Shown here in pieces: positions 16,894 through 25,927 of a DNA stretch of 29,601 bases. Position 1 is the first letter of the stretch. Every line of letters starts with the position of its first letter. The translations under genes were made by a program, and so were the position numbers. The notes under the pieces are model-generated. The model worked only from the letters and a program-made list of their open reading frames with translations. It did not search any database and was not told the origin of the DNA. The stretch is taken from assembly GCF_036504375.1 (NCBI RefSeq), contig NZ_DASXVH010000015.1, positions 1 to 29,601 on the forward strand, written 5' to 3'. This stretch comes from Novimethylophilus sp036504375 (GTDB lineage Bacteria; Pseudomonadota; Gammaproteobacteria; Burkholderiales; Methylophilaceae).

Positions 16894-16959
16894 ATCCGGC
16901 GAGGTGGCGGATTGCGGACGGGGCCAGAATCATGGCGCGGCTCTTGCTTGGGGAAGGTG

Positions 16960-18053
16960 ATGCTCAGTCAACTGCCTACTTCTTTTGCCGGTCTCGAACA
17001 CCTTGCTACAGCCGTCCTGCTGCTTGATGGCGAACGTCGCGTCGTCTATGCCAACCCCGCGGCCGAAGTGATATTCGGTTTAAGCTATCACCACGTTGCC
17101 CTGATGCCGCTCGATCAGGTGTTTATCGGGGCCGAGATGCTATGGAGTGCGGTGGGAAGCGCCCTGGTCGGCAACAGCCCTTTTCGCGAGCATGAGCTTA
17201 CGCTGACTACTTTCCGCCAGCACACGCTGGCAGCTACCTGCACCGTTACCCCGGTGGATCTTGCGCCGGTGCGTTTGGTGCTCGAGTTCCAGCAGATGGA
17301 TCAACAGCTGCGTATTGCCCGCGAAGAGCGCATGCTGATCCAGCAGCAAGCCAATGCCGAACTGCTGCGCAATCTGGCACATGAAATCCGTAATCCACTG
17401 GGTGGCCTCCGTGGCGCGGCACAGCTGCTGGAGCATGAATTGGCGCAACCTACCTTGCGCGAATACACGCAGGTCATCATCAAGGAGGCCGATCGCCTGC
17501 AGTCGCTGATGGATAGGCTGATGGCGCCGCACCGTGTACCCAAGTACGAGCTGACCAATATCCATGAGGTGCTCGAGCGCGTGCGCAGCCTGATGCTGGC
17601 CGAATCGCCGGGCGGGATCAAGATTCGCCGGGATTACGACACCAGCCTGCCGGATCTGGTGGGTGACCGCGAGAAGCTGATCCAGGCCGTGCTCAATATC
17701 GTGCGCAATGCGGTGCAGGCACTGCATGGGCAAGGCGAGATCATTTTGAAGACTCGTGCCGAACGTCAGGTAACATTGGCTAAAAAACGCTATCGTGTTG
17801 CCATCAGGCTGCAAATTATCGATAACGGGCCGGGCATACCGGAAGATATCCGCGAACGTATTTTTTATCCGCTGGTGTCCGGGCGGGAGGGCGGTTCCGG
17901 TTTGGGCCTGACGCTGGCACAAAATTTCATTACCCAGCATCACGGCATGATCGAGTGTGAGAGCCAGCCGGGGCAGACGTGTTTTACCATCATGCTGCCT
18001 ATCGAATATGCGGCCGCCCGACCGGGCTCGCAAGCCAAAAATCAGGAATTGCT

Positions 18054-18057
<4 letters not shown>
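16960..18057 (+). CDS. ntrB: Nitrogen regulation sensor histidine kinase NtrB
   Basis: This 365-aa cytoplasmic kinase/phosphatase controls NtrC according to PII status. A PAS domain (about residues 10–110) starts GLEHLATAVLLLDGERRVVY. The phosphoacceptor H-box is LAHEIRNPLGG (His141), the N-box is NIVRNAVQAL, and the ATP lid has DNGPGIPEDI and GGSGLGLTLAQNF. There are no membrane segments, as expected for NtrB. The ATG at 16960 is preferred over an upstream TTG at 16912 because it follows GGGAAGGTG and matches family N-termini. The stop overlaps the ntrC start (ATGA), indicating translational coupling. Confidence 0.95.
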
Positions 18058-19441
<1,384 letters not shown>

Positions 19442-19445
<4 letters not shown>

Positions 19446-19759
19446 GCGATGCTGTTACGCAGTCGCAGCAGTGCCAGCACTTGATCCACGCAGGTCTCAA
19501 GCGGCTGGCTGGCGGTGTTCAGCAACAATTCCGGTGCTTCCGGTACCTCGCAAAGGGGTGAAATGCCGACTAATTCCGCAATGACGCCCTGCCGCGCTTT
19601 GATATAAAGACCTTTTGCGCCGCGCTGTTCGCATACATCTACCGGGCATTCGCAGTAAATCCCGATGAAATTACCCAGGCCCACCAATGCCCGATCCCGA
19701 TCGGCACGGTAAGGGGAAATGAATGCGGTCAATGCGATAACCCCGGCCCCGATAAACAA
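19442..19759 (-). pseudogene. cysC: 3' remnant of adenylylsulfate kinase gene
   Basis: The ~105-residue frame matches the C-terminal half of APS kinase: GVIALTAFISPYRADRDRA, then IYCECPVDVCEQRGAKGLY, KARQGVI, and SPLCEVPEAPELLLNT. The N-terminal half, including the GxxGxGK P-loop that binds ATP, is absent, and an in-frame stop lies about 30 bp upstream of the possible TTG start. Compared with typical CysC, a residue or two is missing after RADRDRA and several acidic positions are replaced, consistent with decay. It lies antisense between ntrC (overlapping its stop by 4 bp) and nudB. It is unlikely to be functional; the 5' breakpoint is near 19760–19790. Confidence 0.8.
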
Positions 19760-19827
19760 TAATGAATTGCCAAAACATGATCAGAGTCAACGTTAATTGT
19801 AGCGGGCTCTGGTAAAGTATCGCCGCG

Positions 19828-20277
19828 ATGCTCTACAAGATTCCAGTTTCAGTCCTCGTGCTCATTCATACTGCGGATTTGCAGGTACTATTACTCGAGA
19901 GAGCCGACAAGCCAGGTTTCTGGCAATCGGTCACCGGCAGCCTGGAGGAGGGGGAGTCCACACGAAACGCCGCAATTCGCGAAGTAAAAGAGGAAACCGG
20001 CCTGGACGCCGGGCATTACGGTTTTGCCGATTGGCACATGCACTACGTTTACGAGATTTATCCGCATTGGCGCCATCGTTATGAACCAGGGGTAACCCAG
20101 AATACCGAACACCTGTTCGGGCTGGAACTGCCGGAAGCGCTGCCGGTCACACTTGAACCACGCGAGCATTTGCGTTATCAATGGGTGGATTGGCGCAAGG
20201 CGGCAATTCGGGTGTTTTCGTGGACCAACGTCGAGGCGTTGCGAGTCTTGGGCGCACGCCACGGTATGCAATTATAG
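19828..20277 (+). CDS. nudB: Dihydroneopterin triphosphate diphosphatase (Nudix)
   Basis: This 149-aa Nudix hydrolase has a perfect Nudix box, G37-x5-E43-x7-REVKEETGL (residues 37–59). It starts MLYKIPVSVLVLIHT as NudB proteins do and contains YEIYPHWRHRYEPGVTQNTE, the substrate-specific region of dihydroneopterin triphosphate pyrophosphatases in folate synthesis. The ATG at 19828 has no strong ribosome-binding site. It leads a rightward run, nudB–nadA–EEP–clsB. In relatives nudB usually sits directly after aspS; here aspS is about 19 kb away on the other strand. Confidence 0.93.
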   Translation: MLYKIPVSVLVLIHTADLQVLLLERADKPGFWQSVTGSLEEGESTRNAAIREVKEETGLDAGHYGFADWHMHYVYEIYPHWRHRYEPGVTQNTEHLFGLELPEALPVTLEPREHLRYQWVDWRKAAIRVFSWTNVEALRVLGARHGMQL

Positions 20278-20310
20278 GATAATTGGCTTTATTTGGATTT
20301 CAAAGCAAAT

Positions 20311-21408
20311 ATGCAATCAGCACCGATCAAATTCGAACGTTTCCAGGCGGAAAACGATAATGCTTGCCAACACCGCATCCTTGCCGCGCGAGAAAAGCTG
20401 GGTAGACGGCTGGTTATTCTCGGGCACCATTATCAGCAGGAGGGCGTGTATCGGCATGCCGATCATACGGGTGATTCCCTCAAGCTGTCGCGTGCGGCGG
20501 CTGCGTCGGATGCCGAGTATATTGTTTTCTTGGGCGTCCATTTCATGGCGGAAGTCGCCGACATTCTGTCGCGCCCGGATCAGGTCGCCATCCTGCCCGA
20601 CATGGCGGCCGGCTGCTCAATGGCGGATATGGCCAATCTGGCCAAGGTGGAGCGTTGCCGGCACGAGCTCGCCGAACATTACGATTTCGATACCACGTTC
20701 ACGCCGGTAACCTATATCAATTCCGCGGCCGATCTCAAGGCGTTTTGCGGCGAACATGGCGGCATCGTCTGCACTTCCAGCAATGCGCAAAAAATTGCGC
20801 AGTGGGCATTTTCTCAACGCGAGAAAATCCTGTTCTTCCCCGACCAGCATCTGGGCCGCTGGACCGGCCACAAAATGGGTATTCCGCTCGAGGAGATGGT
20901 CGTTTGGGACCCCGACCAGCCGCTGGGTGGGTTGACCAAAGAGCAGATCGACAAGGCCAGGATTCTGTTATGGAAGGGCCATTGCTCGGTGCACCAAATG
21001 TTCCAGCCGCAGCATATCGTCAATTTCCGTAAACAGTATCCGGAGGGCAAGGTGATTTCCCATCCGGAGTCGCCTTTTGAAGTGTGCCGGTTATCGGATG
21101 AAGTCGGCTCCACCGAATTTATTCTCAAAACCGTTAGTGAATCCGCTTCCGGTACGCGCTGGCTGGTAGGTACCGAGCTGAATCTGGTCAACCGGCTGGC
21201 GGAGCGTATGAAACCGGAGGGCAAGGCGGTGCAGTTCATGTCGCCCTTGGTGTGCGAGTGCTCGACCATGGCGCGCATCGATCCGCAGCATCTGGCCTGG
21301 ACGTTGGAGAATCTGGCGGAAGGGAACATCGTTAACCGTATCCATGTTGCGCCTGAAGAAGCGGAACTGGCCAGGCTGACACTGGAAAGAATGCTTGCCG
21401 TTTCCTGA
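20311..21408 (+). CDS. nadA: Quinolinate synthase A
   Basis: This 365-aa enzyme condenses iminoaspartate with dihydroxyacetone phosphate to quinolinate in NAD synthesis. Three cysteines that bind the [4Fe-4S] cluster are in AAGCSMADM (Cys102), KGHCSVHQMF (Cys225) and LVCECSTM (Cys315 or Cys317). LGHHYQQEGVY and HPESPFEVC are other family motifs. The ATG at 20311 is preferred to the TTG at 20293; neither has a good Shine-Dalgarno sequence. It is 33 bp after nudB and 5 bp before the EEP gene. nadB and nadC are not in the window. Confidence 0.97.
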   Translation: MQSAPIKFERFQAENDNACQHRILAAREKLGRRLVILGHHYQQEGVYRHADHTGDSLKLSRAAAASDAEYIVFLGVHFMAEVADILSRPDQVAILPDMAAGCSMADMANLAKVERCRHELAEHYDFDTTFTPVTYINSAADLKAFCGEHGGIVCTSSNAQKIAQWAFSQREKILFFPDQHLGRWTGHKMGIPLEEMVVWDPDQPLGGLTKEQIDKARILLWKGHCSVHQMFQPQHIVNFRKQYPEGKVISHPESPFEVCRLSDEVGSTEFILKTVSESASGTRWLVGTELNLVNRLAERMKPEGKAVQFMSPLVCECSTMARIDPQHLAWTLENLAEGNIVNRIHVAPEEAELARLTLERMLAVS

Positions 21409-21413
21409 CCGGG

Positions 21414-22154
21414 ATGCATAGCACTCTACGCATCGCCACCTTCAATATTCATAAGGGTGTCACCAGTTTCAATGCGCGCCTGGTGCTGCACGAGCAGCGC
21501 GAACTGATTCGCCGCATGCAGGCGGACATCGTATTCTTGCAGGAAGTGCGCGGCGAACACGCCCGGCATCGGCACTTGTTTAATGGCTCCCAGCCGGAAT
21601 ACCTTGCCGATACCATCTGGCAGGATTTCGCCTACGGCAAGAATGCGGTTTACCCCGCGGGGCATCACGGCAATGCGCTGTTGTCCAAGTATCCCATCGT
21701 CAAGTGGGAGAACGAAGACATCTCCGCCCATGCCAGCGAACAACGCGGCATGCTGCATTGCGAGATTGCGGTGCCTGGGTGGGGGCAAAATCTGCATTGT
21801 GTGTGTGTCCATCTCGGCTTGTTTGCGCGGTGGCGCAGACGCCAATTGTTTGCCTTGCGCGAACGTATCGAAAGCCTGGTCCCGCATGATGCGCCACTGA
21901 TTATTGCCGGCGATTTCAACGATTGGCGCATGCGGGCGGGCCATATTCTGGCGGATAGCCTGCAGCTCAAGGAAGTTTTCGAGCATGTGCGCGGCAAACC
22001 GGCGCGCAGCTTCCCGTCTTTGCTCCCGATGTTTCGTCTCGACCGGATTTATGCGCGCGGGTTCTATATCCAGCATGCGCAAATCCACGGTGGTCCCGCC
22101 TTTGCCAGGGTTTCCGACCATGCGGCATTGTCTGCGGTAATGATGCGGCTATGA
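21414..22154 (+). CDS. Endonuclease/exonuclease/phosphatase (EEP) family protein
   Basis: This 246-aa protein has the EEP fold signature: RIATFNIHKG (metal/substrate Asn11), FLQEVRGEH (catalytic Glu), VHLGLFARWRR, IIAGDFNDWR (Asp/Asn pair), FRLDRIYARG, and the closing SDHAALSA. No signal peptide is visible. Members act as nucleases, phosphatases or phosphodiesterases, and the substrate here is unknown. The ATG overlaps nothing but lies 5 bp after nadA, and its stop overlaps the clsB start (ATGA). Tight coupling with a cardiolipin synthase suggests a membrane-lipid role, which is an inference. Confidence 0.92.
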   Translation: MHSTLRIATFNIHKGVTSFNARLVLHEQRELIRRMQADIVFLQEVRGEHARHRHLFNGSQPEYLADTIWQDFAYGKNAVYPAGHHGNALLSKYPIVKWENEDISAHASEQRGMLHCEIAVPGWGQNLHCVCVHLGLFARWRRRQLFALRERIESLVPHDAPLIIAGDFNDWRMRAGHILADSLQLKEVFEHVRGKPARSFPSLLPMFRLDRIYARGFYIQHAQIHGGPAFARVSDHAALSAVMMRL

Positions 22155-23305
22155 CCGACTTCGTTCCCAACAACCTGATCACTCTGCTGCGCAACGGCGC
22201 CGATTATTTCCCGGCGTTGGAGCGCGCGATCGATGGCGCCCAGGTCGAAATACATCTGCAAACCTATATTTTCGAGGATGATGGCATCGGACGCAGGGTT
22301 GCGGCGGCACTTATCCGGGCGGCACAGCGCGGCGTGACGGTATGTGTGCTGCTGGACGGGTTTGGCTGCAAAGATACGCCCAAGACGCTGATCGTGGAAA
22401 TGCAGCGGTCTGGCGTCGAGGTGTTGTTCTATCGCCCCAAGATTTCCCCTTGGACGCTCAAGCGTAACCGGTTGCGGCGCCTGCATCGAAAAATTGCCGT
22501 GGTGGATGGCAAAATCGCCTTTATCGGTGGCATCAATATCATCGATGACATGAATACCCCCGGCCATACGCCGCCACGCGTAGATTACGCGGTGTGTGTG
22601 CAAGGGCCGCTGCTGAAGAGCATAGAGGCGAGCGCGCGCCGTTTATGGAGGCGTATCGCATGGGCGCGCTTGCGGAGCGTAAAACCATCGAAGCCCACGC
22701 CATCTGCGCTCGTCGTCAGAGGCAACATGTGGGCCGCGTATGTGGTGCGAGACAATGCCTTGCACCGTCACGATATCGAGGAGGCTTACCTCGCGGCCAT
22801 TGAGGCGGCATACGATGAAATTATTATTGCGAACGCCTACTTCCTACCCGGTAGGGATTTCCGCCGTGCACTGATCAGTGCGGCTCATCGCGGCGTAAGA
22901 GTTGTGTTGCTCCTGCAAGGGAGGGTCGAATACTGGCTGCTGCACTACGCCTCGCGCGCGCTTTACCGGGAATTTCTCGATGCCGGTATCGAAATCCATG
23001 AATACCATAAGAGTTTCATGCACTCCAAAGTCGCAGTCGTCGATCGCCGCTGGGCTACCATCGGCTCCTCCAATATCGATCCGATGAGCCTGTGGCTGGC
23101 GCGTGAAGCCAATATTGTCGTGGATGATCAAGATTTCGCGATGCAGCTGCGCGACGATCTGGAACAGGCCATCCAGAAAGGCGCCAGACTGATTCGTCTG
23201 GATGACTGGAACCATACCAGTATATTACGGCGCAGTACTACCTGGTTTATCTATAATCTGGTGCGCTTGGCGATGGGGTTGATAGGCTTCCCGGACAAGG
23301 CATAA
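22151..23305 (+). CDS. clsB: Cardiolipin synthase B-type phospholipase D family protein
   Basis: This 384-aa protein has two HKD motifs. The first is LHRKIAVVDGKIAFIGG (His112, Lys114, Asp119) and the second is HSKVAVVDRRWATIGSSNID (His291). Both catalytic sets are complete. There are no N-terminal membrane segments, as in ClsB rather than ClsA; a C-terminal hydrophobic stretch (FIYNLVRLAMGLIGF) may help membrane attachment. Expected chemistry is phosphatidyl transfer to make cardiolipin or phosphatidylglycerol. It is coupled to the EEP gene by a 4-bp overlap. An alternative assignment to another PLD-superfamily transferase is possible but less likely. Confidence 0.9.
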   Translation: MTDFVPNNLITLLRNGADYFPALERAIDGAQVEIHLQTYIFEDDGIGRRVAAALIRAAQRGVTVCVLLDGFGCKDTPKTLIVEMQRSGVEVLFYRPKISPWTLKRNRLRRLHRKIAVVDGKIAFIGGINIIDDMNTPGHTPPRVDYAVCVQGPLLKSIEASARRLWRRIAWARLRSVKPSKPTPSALVVRGNMWAAYVVRDNALHRHDIEEAYLAAIEAAYDEIIIANAYFLPGRDFRRALISAAHRGVRVVLLLQGRVEYWLLHYASRALYREFLDAGIEIHEYHKSFMHSKVAVVDRRWATIGSSNIDPMSLWLAREANIVVDDQDFAMQLRDDLEQAIQKGARLIRLDDWNHTSILRRSTTWFIYNLVRLAMGLIGFPDKA

Positions 23306-23311
23306 GCAAAA

Positions 23312-23340
23312 TTGCCGAGTAGGGCGCGAACATCTATAAT
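23312..23340 (+). promoter_or_regulatory. Promoter of tRNA-Thr gene
   Basis: TTGCCG (23312–23317), 17-bp spacer, and perfect TATAAT (23335–23340), ending 9 bp before the tRNA. A GC-rich stretch precedes the -10 box. Confidence 0.85.
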
Positions 23341-23349
23341 GCACCTTTC

Positions 23350-23425
23350 GCCGCTGTAGCTCAGTTGGTAGAGCAGCGCATTCGTAATGCGAAGGTCACC
23401 AGTTCGATTCCGGTCAGCGGCACCA
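23350..23425 (+). tRNA. tRNA-Thr (anticodon CGT)
   Basis: This 76-nt cloverleaf has acceptor stem GCCGCTG/CAGCGGC, D-loop AGCTCAGTTGGTAGAGC, anticodon CGT at 23383–23385 within TTCGTAA, T-arm GTTCGATTC, and an encoded CCA at 23423–23425. The middle closely matches E. coli thrW. It reads Thr ACG codons. It is the last core-type gene before the accessory region. Confidence 0.97.
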
Positions 23426-23511
23426 TTGATTTTTAATGGTTATTTTTTACTACAGAATGGAAGTTGGCAATTAAATTTTCATCTTTGTGGTAATTATGTA
23501 GGAAATTAATT

Positions 23512-23537
23512 AAGGCCGGATATTCCGGCCTTTTTTA
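23512..23537 (+). terminator. Rho-independent terminator downstream of tRNA-Thr
   Basis: AAGGCCGGA (23512–23520), TAT loop, TCCGGCCTT (23524–23532), then more T residues: a perfect 9-bp stem with T-run. Confidence 0.93.
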
Positions 23538-23694
23538 TTGTGCTTGAGCTTTTAATCCGTTTGTCGTGGATTAGATTCCCGCACGGCCACCAGTATCTAA
23601 GCGGCTTCCAGCGCTGGGGGGTGTTTCCATTTCTAGGTTAGTAGCCGCATAGTAGCCAGATTGTTGGGCCGCAAAATTCGGAATGCTAAGCGGT

Positions 23695-23724
23695 GCCTTC
23701 GCCTCTCGGGGGAGAGGCGAAGGC
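23695..23724. repeat. Long perfect hairpin 3' of the DndB-like gene
   Basis: GCCTTCGCCTCTC (23695–23707) and its exact complement (23712–23724) form a 13-bp stem with a GGGG/CCCC loop. No T-run follows in either direction, so it is not a standard intrinsic terminator. It could stabilise the 3' end of the leftward transcript or be a REP-like dispersed element. Confidence 0.8.
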
Positions 23725-23755
23725 GCGCCGTGGATAACTCTACCTAAACATAAAG

Positions 23756-25213
23756 TCAAAGGCCTGCAAGATCGATGGTTTTCTTGTGACGATTTGGCAG
23801 ATTTAGCTTCCAGCGAATCATGTCGCCAATGATTGGGTAGATGTCATTGTGCTTAGCCCCGAATCGCATGAACCCTCCTTGATACTTGCCAATGTCACGG
23901 TTCACGGTTACGTCGTCGGGAGGCAAATATAGCGCCAGGTCACTAACCTCATTCGTTACCTTGTCGGCGGGAGTAAGGTCAAAGTACTGCCACATTGGAT
24001 TGTGATGTGAGAAGTCGATATCAGTAATGCCATCGAATAGCTTGTTAAGGATCTCGTCGCTATTTTCTGGTTTGCGATTGCTGAAGGCAAAGTCATAAAC
24101 CAGCTTAGCCAACGCCTTCAAAACCACAGGCTGTGCTGCAACAGTCTTCTCACGAGCTTGCTCCTCACCAAACCCAGGGATTGCTGTCACGGCCTCCCAG
24201 AAGTGATATGCCACATCTGCCTTTGGCATAACGTCTGGGGGCGTAGCACTACCAATATTGGTTTTATTTAGGAAAAGTACTGCATTCACAGCCACCAAGT
24301 CTTTGCGGGAAATTGATCCGTCATCCTGGTGCCAATCAGCTTGATCCTTCTCCTGCACCTTGACGCCAAGGTTGCTGATAATTCGGTCTTTGATGAAGAG
24401 ATTGACCGGGTTAGCGCTATCGAAACTCAGTGCGATACTAGTTTCGACTTTTTTGCCGAGACGGTTGAGATCGTGGAAGAGTTGCCGCTCTTGGTCAATG
24501 TCGAGCCCAAGATGGATTTCTACCGCCACAGTGCAAAAAGTACGTGCCACAACGTAGCATTCTTCCCAGAGTGTAGCCTCTTCAGCCTTGATCTCATTAT
24601 TCTCGGATGGGTAAAGGCTGCCCTTCTTGGGGTATGCCCCCTTGGTACGAGCATCGTTAAGAAATTCAAAGACTATTTCCATCGCTTTACGGCGATGCTG
24701 GCCGTCTACGACCCAAAGTACATGTTTCTGTGAAAGGAACACTTTAAAGGCGGCTGTTTCATTATCTGCGGTTGTCATACGGATGCCACGCATACCCTCC
24801 CCGCTTGCATTGCACTCGCGGATATTGGTGACCAAGGGTTGTATCGAAAGATATGGCTGTCTTCCAAGTTTTTCCTGAGCATCCAAGAAACCTGCTGGCA
24901 CGCCCTTTTTTTCAACGTTGCGGCGAGTAATCGCAGCGGTGACGAGTCCCTTGAGGATGTAAATCGCCAGTTTCTGAGCATGGCTAGGGTCAAGCTTGCG
25001 CTGAGAAATAGCTTCCCCGTCGCGCACTGGGTCGTTCGCTACTTCTGACATTTCAAAGAACTCGTGCATAGGAATGTACGTCATAAATGACCTGTACCCC
25101 AGGTTGTGTCCGATAAACACTTTTAACGGCTTGTCTGCTGTTCCGCCTTCATCCATCAAGTCATCAAGAGAGGAGAGGGGGGTGGGGTTGCCTTGCTGGT
25201 TTGCGTTAAACAT
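23756..25213 (-). CDS. DndB-like DGQHR domain protein
   Basis: This 485-aa protein carries VVDGQHRRKAMEIV, the DGQHR signature at residues 170–174 that defines DndB-type proteins. QLFHDLNRLGKKVETSIALSFD (about 240–265) is also typical of the family. DndB regulates, by DNA binding, the dnd operon for phosphorothioate modification of DNA, but many DGQHR proteins stand alone with unknown roles. No dndA, C, D or E or dpt genes are near. The frame extends to 25240, but the ATG at 25213 follows GGAGG by 4 nt and is preferred. The upstream leader has a regular array of CCWGG motifs. It lies in accessory DNA beside tRNA-Thr and has a more A/T-rich composition than the core genes. Confidence 0.85.
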   Translation of the reverse strand: MFNANQQGNPTPLSSLDDLMDEGGTADKPLKVFIGHNLGYRSFMTYIPMHEFFEMSEVANDPVRDGEAISQRKLDPSHAQKLAIYILKGLVTAAITRRNVEKKGVPAGFLDAQEKLGRQPYLSIQPLVTNIRECNASGEGMRGIRMTTADNETAAFKVFLSQKHVLWVVDGQHRRKAMEIVFEFLNDARTKGAYPKKGSLYPSENNEIKAEEATLWEECYVVARTFCTVAVEIHLGLDIDQERQLFHDLNRLGKKVETSIALSFDSANPVNLFIKDRIISNLGVKVQEKDQADWHQDDGSISRKDLVAVNAVLFLNKTNIGSATPPDVMPKADVAYHFWEAVTAIPGFGEEQAREKTVAAQPVVLKALAKLVYDFAFSNRKPENSDEILNKLFDGITDIDFSHHNPMWQYFDLTPADKVTNEVSDLALYLPPDDVTVNRDIGKYQGGFMRFGAKHNDIYPIIGDMIRWKLNLPNRHKKTIDLAGL

Positions 25214-25220
25214 ATAACCT

Positions 25221-25339
25221 CCAGGTTTGTTAATTAACATTGCCAGGATTAATGTTACATATGACCTGGAATTTTTTCAAGATAGTCCTGGAGTATTATT
25301 AGAATATTTCCTGGTATGTTTTTATTGCCAATACCCAGG
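25221..25339 (-). repeat. Phased CCWGG motif array in leader of DndB-like gene
   Basis: Six copies of the 5-bp motif CC(A/T)GG start at 25221, 25243, 25265, 25287, 25310 and 25335, giving steps of 22, 22, 22, 23 and 25 bp. The intervening DNA is very A/T-rich and not itself conserved. The copy nearest the gene overlaps the Shine-Dalgarno sequence (CCTGGAGG on the coding strand). A possible minus-strand promoter (TTGGCA, 17 bp, AATATT) lies among the outermost copies. It could be an operator array or methylation-sensitive control region. Confidence 0.8.
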
Positions 25340-25410
25340 GTTGTTCTGTGTTGTATTGGCGTGGCTGATCCGTAGCTTCGTTGTGCTGAAAGATTGGGTC
25401 TTCAGGATTT

Positions 25411-25454
25411 TTTCGTACAGTTTATTGACAGGACTCCAAGGCGGCTTCGCCGCC
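25411..25454 (+). repeat. Direct repeat copy A flanking the glycosyltransferase region
   Basis: The segment running from TTTCGTACAG through TATTGACAGG, CTCCAAGGCGGCTT and GCCGC recurs at 27723–27765 in the same orientation with only a few differences and one indel. It ends in a GGCGGC/GCCGCC hairpin. Confidence 0.8.
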
Positions 25455-25652
25455 AACGCCCACACGGCGCGCGCTCGCGCGTGCGTACGAGTGGCCGTCT
25501 GCGGCGGGCACCGCTTCTAATCTCACTGTAAACATGCGTTCCAGCTGACTTACACTGACGATGATCCATTGATGAATGCGGGTCCGCAAGGTGGTAGCTT
25601 CGGCTTTGACGCCGACGATTTGCTGGCCTTTGGGATCGCCGTATTTGTCCAT
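25422..25652 (-). CDS. Possible small ORF, unrecognised
   Basis: A 76-codon leftward frame starts MDKYGDPKGQQIVGVKAEA and continues with a hydrophobic-helical stretch (RIHQWIIVSVSQLERMF) before a low-complexity Ala/Gly/Arg tail whose last codons come from direct repeat copy A. The first ~45 residues look protein-like, but no family is recognised. An in-frame stop lies five codons upstream of the ATG, and there is no clear ribosome-binding site. It may be a fragment of a larger mobile-element gene. A 57-codon frame on the opposite strand starting at 25572 is an alternative. Confidence 0.25.
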   Translation of the reverse strand: MDKYGDPKGQQIVGVKAEATTLRTRIHQWIIVSVSQLERMFTVRLEAVPAADGHSYARASARRVGVGGEAALESCQ

Positions 25653-25857
25653 TTCGCTGGGAGAAGATTATCACCACCTTTGCAGCCGGTGTGATCAAAT
25701 GGCGGAATCAAGTTTTGGTCGAGCGGCTCAAAACAACCCCATGATAGACGTTTTCTACTTCAGTTCGAGCCAAACCGGGCCACCAAGGCACCTCGTCCAT
25801 TCGTGCGTGGTGTGATCGTCATCCAGCCATCGATTGTTTACATAATTTACTGCTAAC

Positions 25858-25887
25858 GATACAATAAGATACAATAAGATACAATTA
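25858..25887. repeat. Three tandem 10-bp repeats (GATACAATAA)
   Basis: GATACAATAA at 25858–25867 and 25868–25877, then GATACAATTA at 25878–25887: three head-to-tail copies at one helical turn each, 40 bp upstream of the glycosyltransferase start. Confidence 0.9.
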
Positions 25888-25927
25888 ATATATCCCCTCC
25901 TCCCGTGATACATGGACGGGAAAACTT

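Larger units (their letters stand above)
23426..23755. other. Intergenic stretch without convincing gene
   Basis: This 330-bp stretch between tRNA-Thr and the DndB-like gene holds the tRNA terminator and a 13-bp perfect hairpin at 23695–23724. A 62-codon leftward frame at 23571–23759 has no recognisable family motif and runs through the hairpin; I do not call it a gene. Confidence 0.6.
25214..25927. other. Long accessory intergenic region
   Basis: This stretch of about 710 bp contains the CCWGG array, one copy of a 44-bp direct repeat, a possible 76-codon leftward ORF and a 10-bp triplet repeat. Composition changes abruptly, from A/T-rich near 25220–25430 to GC-rich at 25440–25520 and back, suggesting patchwork assembly. 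Confidence 0.6.

Noticed and set aside
16912..16959. Upstream TTG start for ntrB
   Set aside because: The extra 16 residues do not look like an NtrB N-terminus, and the ATG at 16960 has a better ribosome-binding site.
23350..23425. tRNA-Thr as the attachment site of the integrase at 27955
   Set aside because: The tRNA is intact and I saw no copy of its 3' end to the right, whereas a clear tRNA-His 3' fragment lies beside the integrase.
23571..23759. 62-codon leftward ORF
   Set aside because: It runs through a perfect hairpin, has no ribosome-binding site that I can see and resembles no known family.
25221..25339. CRISPR array
   Set aside because: The repeated unit is only 5 bp and the intervening 17-bp stretches are simple A/T-rich DNA, too short for spacers; no cas genes are present.
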